Below, one piece after another: positions 14,461-18,876 of a stretch of DNA of 18,876 bases (positions within the stretch are counted from its first letter, which is position 1; every line of letters starts with the position of its first letter). The notes below the pieces were generated by a model. The model saw nothing but the letters and a program-made list of their open reading frames with translations, made no database searches and was not told the DNA's origin. The stretch lies in NCBI GenBank assembly GCA_031292735.1, contig JARLGP010000206.1, positions 1 to 18,876 on the forward strand, given 5' to 3'. The position numbers were made by a program, and so were the translations under genes. This DNA comes from Holophaga sp. (lineage in GTDB: Bacteria; Acidobacteriota; Holophagae; Holophagales; Holophagaceae).

Positions 14461-15423
14461 CTATTGGACGATTGAGAAAAACCGCTCCAGATCCCAGTTG
14501 CCTCCGCTCAGAATGAAACAGACCTTTTCTTCCGGTTGAACTTTGATCCTGCCGGAGAGCACAGCTGCAATACCGACCGCGGCCGCTCCTTCGGCTAATA
14601 TATGTGCCTGATCTGCCAGCAGGCGCAGGCTTTCAACAATATCCTGTTCATCTACCACAGCAATTTCATCAACATATTTTTGGAAGACGGAATGCGCAAA
14701 ATCACACGCCATTTCGGCCTTCACCCCATCCGCAATCGAATCTCCTGCCGGTACATGAGTTGGCTTCCCTTTCTGACGACTCACATGATATTTGGGAGCC
14801 AATGCCGGCTCTACCCCGATAACTCTTACATGTGGAAGGCATTCTTTGATTCCAACCGAGATCCCGGACAGCAAACCTCCACCGCCAAGGGGAACCACCA
14901 CGGTGTCCACATCGGGAAGATCTTCCAGGACTTCCAGTGCAATGGTTCCCTGCCCCGCCATGACGGCAGGATCGTCAAAGGCATGAACCAATGTAAAGCC
15001 ATGCTTCTGGACCAATTCGTGCACATAAGCCCATCTGGGCTCCTGCTTTCCTTCAAAGATGAGGACATCCGCGCCCATGGCCCGGGTCCTCTCGATCTTG
15101 ATCCTGGGTGCATCGGAGGGTATGACGATCATGGTTTTGACATGGAGCAACTTCCCGGCATACGCCAGGGCCTGCGCATGGTTTCCGGAGGAAGAAGAAA
15201 TGATGCCCTTGGCCAATTCATCCGGTCCCAGCTGAAGGGTCTTGTTCAGTGCACCCCTTGCCTTGAAAGATCCTGTAATCTGAAACATTTCTGGCTTCAA
15301 ATAGGCCTGGCAGCCCAGCTTGCTCTCCAGTTGGCGGGCCGCAAGCAGAGGCGTGTGAATGATCTTATCGCCGAGCCTCTCTCGGGCTTTTCCGATCGCA
15401 GCTAGGGTTAAGGGGTTTTCCAT
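14461..15423 (-). CDS. PLP-dependent threonine/serine dehydratase (threonine ammonia-lyase family)
   Basis: A 320-residue fold-type II PLP enzyme. The PLP lysine is K54 in ITGSFKARGALN, SSGNHAQALAYA follows, the phosphate-binding loop is GGGGLLSG (180-187), and SGGN (306-309) closes the site. There is no C-terminal ACT domain, so it belongs to the short catabolic type, which deaminates threonine or serine to 2-oxoacid and ammonia; EutB-like or hydroxyaspartate lyases look similar. ATG 15423 has AAAGG 9 nt upstream; frames upstream of it are non-protein-like. Its GC content is visibly lower than its neighbours, suggesting transfer. A -24/-12 type motif lies about 140 bp upstream. A remnant cyclodeaminase gene is divergent to it. 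Confidence 0.92.
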   Translation of the reverse strand: MENPLTLAAIGKARERLGDKIIHTPLLAARQLESKLGCQAYLKPEMFQITGSFKARGALNKTLQLGPDELAKGIISSSSGNHAQALAYAGKLLHVKTMIVIPSDAPRIKIERTRAMGADVLIFEGKQEPRWAYVHELVQKHGFTLVHAFDDPAVMAGQGTIALEVLEDLPDVDTVVVPLGGGGLLSGISVGIKECLPHVRVIGVEPALAPKYHVSRQKGKPTHVPAGDSIADGVKAEMACDFAHSVFQKYVDEIAVVDEQDIVESLRLLADQAHILAEGAAAVGIAAVLSGRIKVQPEEKVCFILSGGNWDLERFFSIVQ

Positions 15424-15849
15424 AGGTACCAGCCTTTCCGTTGATAGGGAATGGTATCTGGTGGTAGCGCTTGCCAAATCCGGAGACATCGCCCGTGGCG
15501 ATTCTTCGGCGACTCCGGCGGCGCAATGCCGGAGCCTCAACCGCCTGGGATACGTATCGATGACGGCATGATGCATGCCCGATCATACAATCAGAGCTGC
15601 GTCCCCGCCGCCCCTCGGAAATTTCGGCGTGACCTGCTTCCCGTTGAAGCATGAGAATAATGGCGGTACATATAGGGCTTGGCATGAACTCGAAATTTCC
15701 TGCCGTTTTTACCCGCAACTACGGCAAAAAAGGTTCCCTCAGAGCCAGTAGATTGAAATGCATCCCTAGGTCGCTTCTTGGCCGGGTCCAATGGCCCCTG
15801 TCGTTGGCTTTCCAGTCCATGGAGTCATCGGGTGGGCAAGGCCTTCCCC
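15424..15849. other. Divergent intergenic region between the dehydratase and the cyclodeaminase remnant
   Basis: No gene was recognised in these 426 bp. It contains the candidate sigma-54 motif at 15565-15580, an inverted pair GGAAATTTCG (15617-15626) / CGAAATTTCC (15691-15700), and a dyad TGCCGT-N14-ACGGCA (15701-15726). The last two lie 50-145 bp upstream of the motif and could be activator sites. The region is AT-richer than the rest of the window between about 15640 and 15770. Confidence 0.5.
15565..15580 (-). promoter_or_regulatory. Candidate sigma-54 promoter for the dehydratase gene
   Basis: On the minus strand GGGCATG-CATC-ATGCC has the -24 GG and -12 GC with correct spacing, and shares GGCATGCATC with the motif before the binding-protein gene at 14101-14116. 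The predicted start is near 15553, 130 nt before the ATG. Position 1 and the -12 flanks deviate from consensus. Confidence 0.4.
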
Positions 15850-16137
15850 ATGGAAGCCACGCTGACGCTGGAAGCTGTCCTCCAGGCGCGGATGCAGATC
15901 CGGGCGATCACCGAGGTCCAGCCGATCGAAGCAGTCTGCGCCTGGGACGAGAATCCTGAGGCGTCGGCGAAGTTCAAGGCCGAGATCGAAGGCGAGTTCG
16001 GCCTGCGGGTGCGGGTGGCGGATTCCAAGCGGGAGGCCGTGGCGCAGGCCGACATCCTGATCACCACCACTTCATGCAGGATCTATCAGAACGCCATCAA
16101 GGACGGGCTGGGGACCCCCTTCGCCTTCTTCGAGTAG
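15850..16137 (+). pseudogene. Remnant of an ornithine cyclodeaminase-family gene
   Basis: About 95 residues remain. VLQARMQIRAITEVQPIEAV, then AWDENPEASAKF and VADSKREAVAQADILITTTS match the NAD-binding core of ornithine cyclodeaminase/mu-crystallin proteins (about 330 residues in full). Directly after TTTS the frame jumps to RIYQNAIKDGLGTPFAFFE, which looks like the extreme C-terminus of such proteins. The N-terminal substrate-binding part and about 100 residues of the middle appear lost, although the frame is open. The glycine-rich dinucleotide loop is not visible. It is probably non-functional. Such enzymes often neighbour threonine-dehydratase-like genes (for example eutB/eutC), so an intact pair may once have existed here. 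It converges on the EamA gene 8 nt away. Confidence 0.7.
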
Positions 16138-16145
16138 CTCTGAGG

Positions 16146-17024
16146 TCACCGGGCGGCTCGCCCCGCGTGGTACCACACAAGGGCTCCAATCATGACCATT
16201 CCGCCGAGCATGGCGAAGCCGGAAGGCCGCTCGCCCATGCCCAGGAATACCCATAAGGGGTTGAACACCGTCTCGAGCATGCAGGTGATGACTGCAGCAG
16301 TGGCCGAAAGGAATCGCATTCCAGCCGCAAACAGCATCCAGCTCAGCCCAAGCTGGAACACGCCCAGATAGACCATGGCCAGAAGCTGGTGCGGGGTCAA
16401 GGCCAGGTGAGGCAGGGCGAAGGGCAGGCAGATGAGGACCACCAGGGCGTTGCCCAGCACGACGATCCCGAATGTTTCCTGCTCCGGGTGGCGACGCTGG
16501 ATGATTTTCAGGAGCAGGGAGAAAAGCGCCAGGGACAGTCCGGACGCCACCGCCAGCCCATTTCCCAGGGCGCCCCCACGCTCCATCCGCCCGGTGAAAA
16601 ACAGCACCATCCCGGCCAGGCATGCCACGACCGTCACAAGATCCCGGCGCGCAAAGGGCAACCGGAACCACAATGGCTCCAGCACGAGCAGGAACACCGG
16701 GGATGTGTACTGGAGGAACACCGCATTGGCGGCCGTGGTGAATTTGGTGGCCGCCACGAACAGTATCATCACTCCTGCGTAGCACAGACCGCAGGCAAGG
16801 GTCTGCGCGGTGAGGTCCAGGTTCAGCGGCTGGCGACGATGCCATTGCACCAGGAGGATGGTTGGGGCGGCGATCAGCGAGCGGTAGAAGTTGATCTGGA
16901 AGGGGCCCAGGCTCAGCGCCTTGATGAATAGCCCGGCCGAGCTTAAAAGCAGGGCCGCAGCAATCGTATAGAAGACCCCCTTCCGATGATCTGAAATCCC
17001 TTGAAGCGTGACCGACAAAGGCAC
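16146..17024 (-). CDS. EamA/DMT-family transporter
   Basis: A 292-residue membrane protein with about ten hydrophobic segments and two EamA repeats. The first begins near GVFYTIAAALLLSSAGLFIKAL and contains NFYRSLIA and FTTAANAVFLQYTSPVF. The second includes LGVFQLGLSWMLFAAGMRFL and TCMLETVFNPLWVFLGMGE. The family exports amino acids or other small metabolites; the substrate is unknown. The GTG start at 17024 lies 3 nt after the HAD stop, so the two genes are co-transcribed and likely translationally coupled. The ribosome site is TAAGG, itself formed by the HAD stop codon. Confidence 0.9.
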   Translation of the reverse strand: MPLSVTLQGISDHRKGVFYTIAAALLLSSAGLFIKALSLGPFQINFYRSLIAAPTILLVQWHRRQPLNLDLTAQTLACGLCYAGVMILFVAATKFTTAANAVFLQYTSPVFLLVLEPLWFRLPFARRDLVTVVACLAGMVLFFTGRMERGGALGNGLAVASGLSLALFSLLLKIIQRRHPEQETFGIVVLGNALVVLICLPFALPHLALTPHQLLAMVYLGVFQLGLSWMLFAAGMRFLSATAAVITCMLETVFNPLWVFLGMGERPSGFAMLGGMVMIGALVWYHAGRAAR

Positions 17025-17027
17025 GCC

Positions 17028-17750
17028 TTAATTCTGGAGGAGAGACTGGTGGGCCTGGGCCATCTCCCCCAGGCTTTTGAACCTGAACGTGTATTCAGGC
17101 ATCGATTCCGGGGGGAAGGTCGCACCGTGGCCGGGCTTGCCGGCGCGGCGGTGGATCCAGGCCGAAGCCAGGCCCATCTGGTTGGCTGGCAGGTGGTCAT
17201 GGAACAGACTTTCGGCGGTGTGGAGGATGTCTTCCTTGCGGTAGCCGGCTGCTTCCATCTTCCGGAGCATGTATTTGAAGTTCCGGAGGTCCGGCTTGTA
17301 CGAACCGATCTCCTCGGCCGTCAGGACCTGGTCGAAATCGACCCCCAATTTTGGATTGCTGGTCCTGAAACTGACCAGGTCAACATTGGAAAGGATCACC
17401 AGCTTGAAGTGTTTTTTCAGATACTGCAGGGCCTCGGCAGAATCCGGAAAGGCCGGCCAGTCTTTCACCGACTGCCCGTAGGCCCGCGATTCCACGGGGA
17501 TGGGAGGTACGCCCCACTCCTGGGCGATGCGGTCGTGAACCTTCTCCAGCACCTCGGAGTACCGAAGGGTTGGCGTCTCCGCTTCCTGGGCCGCCTCGAA
17601 CTTGGCGTGGGCCTCGCACTTCTGGTCCTTGGTCAGGATTTTTCCGGCCCGCTCAGCCAAGGGCGTCAAGGCATTGCTGATTCCGGTCTCCCAATCGATG
17701 AGGGTCCCATAGCAGTCGAAGGTCAGGATCTTGAAGTCTGTTAATTGCAT
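17028..17750 (-). CDS. HAD-superfamily hydrolase, haloacid dehalogenase type II-like
   Basis: A 240-residue protein. Motif I is [10 protein letters not shown] with nucleophile D12; the second Asp of phosphatases is replaced by Tyr14, as in L-2-haloacid dehalogenases. Motif II is SNVD (121-124), motif III lysine is K152 in SYKPDLRNF, and [15 protein letters not shown] forms the fourth motif. The loop sequences match the SLFHDH subgroup often annotated haloacid dehalogenase type II, whose true substrates are mostly unproven. ATG 17750 has GGGAG 9 nt upstream. It is first in a two-gene unit with the EamA transporter and divergent from a LysR gene. A hairpin GATCCGA-TGCT-TCGGATC (17768-17785) precedes the ribosome site. 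Confidence 0.88.
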   Translation of the reverse strand: MQLTDFKILTFDCYGTLIDWETGISNALTPLAERAGKILTKDQKCEAHAKFEAAQEAETPTLRYSEVLEKVHDRIAQEWGVPPIPVESRAYGQSVKDWPAFPDSAEALQYLKKHFKLVILSNVDLVSFRTSNPKLGVDFDQVLTAEEIGSYKPDLRNFKYMLRKMEAAGYRKEDILHTAESLFHDHLPANQMGLASAWIHRRAGKPGHGATFPPESMPEYTFRFKSLGEMAQAHQSLLQN

Positions 17751-17916
17751 TCGAATGCTCCCAGATGGATCCGATGCTTCGGATCACGGTGGTGGTTCTG
17801 CTGCCAGGGAACGGCGAGGCTGGATGGGCGCATCACCGGTCCTTCCTTCAGGATGTGGAACTCCCAGTCTGGGTTGGATCAAATTTCCAATCAAACGAAT
17901 AGATTTAATGGTAACC

Positions 17917-17931
17917 ATCAGCAATACTGAT
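17917..17931. promoter_or_regulatory. LysR-type operator ATC-N9-GAT in the divergent promoter region
   Basis: ATC-AGCAATACT-GAT is part of ATCAG-N5-CTGAT and contains the T-N11-A core typical of LysR-family sites. It ends 6 bp before the chosen LysR start and lies 167 bp from the HAD start, fitting autorepression and control of the divergent unit. Its position supports the start at 17938 over 17908. Confidence 0.45.
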
Positions 17932-17937
17932 AGAACA

Positions 17938-18786
17938 ATGCCCGCACCCCTCGACCTGGACCTGCTCAGAACCTTCGTTGCCGTTTGCGAAACCGGCAAC
18001 TTCTCCCACGCAGCACCCCGGATCGGCCGCAGCCAATCCGCCATCAGCATGCAGATGCAGCGCCTGGAGCAGCTGGTCGACCGGCAGTTGCTGGTGCGTG
18101 GCTCGCGCACCGTGAAGCCCAATGCGCCCGGAGCGGATTTCCTGGTCTACGCGCGGCGGTTGCTGCGGCTTTCGGACGAAGCCTTGGCCAGCGTAAGTCG
18201 CCCCCAGGAGCGTGGCCGGGTGCGGTTGGGGGTGCCGGACGACTATGCCGCCGCTCTGCTTCCGCCGGCGCTCTCCCGCTTTGCTCGCGAGCATCCCCGG
18301 GTGACCGTCGAACTCGCCTGCGAGCCGTCCCGGAAGCTGGTCCCGGCCATCGAGCAGGGCCGGCTCGACCTGGCGATCATCACCCGGCTGCCGGACCAGC
18401 CGCTGGAGGTCCTGCGGCTGGAAAACCTGGTGTGGGTCACCGCTCCCGACCATGCCACCTGGGAAGAGGATCCCCTGCCCTTGGCCCTGTTCGAGGACTG
18501 TGCCGCCCGCAGGAACCTTCTCGAAGGCCTGAACCACGCCGGCCGGTCCTACCGCAGCGCCTACTCCAGCGAGAGCACCCTGGGCCTGATCGCGGCCGTG
18601 CAATCCGGGCTGGCGGTGGCCGGCCTGGCCCGCTGCAGCGTACCGCCGGCCCTCCGGATCATCGGCGAGGCCCAAGGTCTGCCCGCGCTCCGGGACCTGG
18701 AACTGGGCCTGCTGGGAGATTCCACGGAAAGCGCGCCGGCCATCAGGCGCCTGGCGCAATTCCTGCGGCAGGAACTGGCGAAGTGA
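17938..18786 (+). CDS. LysR-family transcriptional regulator
   Basis: A 282-residue regulator. The N-terminal helix-turn-helix (about 6-62) reads LDLDLLRTFVAVCETGNFSH, then IGRSQSAISMQMQRLE and LLVRGSRTVKPN. The effector-binding part starts near residue 95 (RVRLGVPDDYAAALLPPAL). The start at 17938 gives the usual LysR N-terminus; an upstream in-frame ATG at 17908 would overlap the operator-like site. Neither has a clear Shine-Dalgarno. It is divergent from the HAD-EamA unit, which it probably controls. The ligand is unknown; the subgroup resembles those regulating transporter/amino-acid genes. Confidence 0.92.
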   Translation: MPAPLDLDLLRTFVAVCETGNFSHAAPRIGRSQSAISMQMQRLEQLVDRQLLVRGSRTVKPNAPGADFLVYARRLLRLSDEALASVSRPQERGRVRLGVPDDYAAALLPPALSRFAREHPRVTVELACEPSRKLVPAIEQGRLDLAIITRLPDQPLEVLRLENLVWVTAPDHATWEEDPLPLALFEDCAARRNLLEGLNHAGRSYRSAYSSESTLGLIAAVQSGLAVAGLARCSVPPALRIIGEAQGLPALRDLELGLLGDSTESAPAIRRLAQFLRQELAK

Positions 18787-18811
18787 CCGCCATCCCCACC
18801 TTAGGGGAGTC

Positions 18812-18876
18812 CCGTCACCCGCCCCAAAAGGAAGGCCCCGCAAGCGGGGCCATCTTTGATCTGGGGCGGATGACGG
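18812..18876. terminator. Nested inverted repeat with intrinsic terminator after the LysR gene
   Basis: The inner hairpin GGCCCCG-CAAG-CGGGGCC (18834-18851) is followed by ATCTTT and preceded by AAAAGG, so it may act in both directions. It is enclosed by an outer 15-bp inverted repeat with one mismatch (18812-18826 and 18862-18876) that reaches the window edge and may continue. It lies 26 nt after the LysR stop. Confidence 0.7.

Noticed and set aside
14461..15576. Extended dehydratase starting at 15576
   Set aside because: The extra N-terminus does not match the family and would overlap the promoter motif; ATG 15423 has a ribosome site and a normal N-terminus.
1..18876. CRISPR array, tRNA, rRNA, insertion sequence or phage genes
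   Set aside because: No regularly spaced repeats, cloverleaf-like segments, transposase or integrase motifs were seen on either strand.

Overview
This is a GC-rich stretch of bacterial chromosome. It most likely comes from a Gram-negative, anaerobic or facultative organism that respires nitrate/nitrite to ammonium. The reasons are a Tat-exported periplasmic nitrate reductase, a membrane-anchored NrfHA nitrite reductase, a total of 13 CxxCH haem motifs in three consecutive genes, FeoB for ferrous iron, and a sigma-54 activator. The genes do not fix the taxon; a Desulfobacterota/Geobacter-like or Acidobacteriota (Holophagae-like) host would fit. No rRNA, tRNA, CRISPR array, transposase or integrase was seen.

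Region 1 (1-3088, minus strand) holds the N-terminal 400 residues of FeoB, cut by the window edge, then an MFS exporter of the YnfM type and about 420 bp of palindrome-rich intergenic DNA.

Region 2 (3089-10343, minus strand) is a compact nitrate-to-ammonium respiratory operon. In transcription order it contains: a 34-residue four-cysteine peptide resembling the N-terminal cluster loop of hybrid cluster protein (HCP); nrfH; nrfA; napA; a tetrahaem cytochrome built from two equal dihaem units; an Rrf2/NsrR-like regulator; a MobB-like protein; and moeA. The last four genes are linked by overlaps (4 nt, a 75 nt gap, 4 nt, then 17 nt for mobB-moeA). A dyad matching FNR/CRP-family sites lies upstream. 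No NapB, C, D, F, G or H is encoded, so NrfH and the tetrahaem cytochrome are the only local candidates to deliver electrons to NapA. The distal cofactor genes look damaged: moeA carries an apparent internal deletion with a frameshift, and mobB lacks an internal segment.

Region 3 (10506-18876) is an amino-acid-type catabolic island. It contains a sigma-54 enhancer-binding protein with an atypical C-terminus, an orphan LivJ-type binding protein, a PLP-dependent threonine/serine dehydratase of lower GC, and a decayed ornithine cyclodeaminase-family gene. These are followed by a two-gene unit (HAD hydrolase plus EamA exporter) divergent from a LysR regulator. The binding protein and the dehydratase are each preceded by a -24/-12 type motif sharing the same ten bases, so both are plausible targets of the adjacent activator. 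A nested inverted repeat with a terminator hairpin closes the window.

All assignments come from reading translated sequence and motifs by eye; no database search was run.
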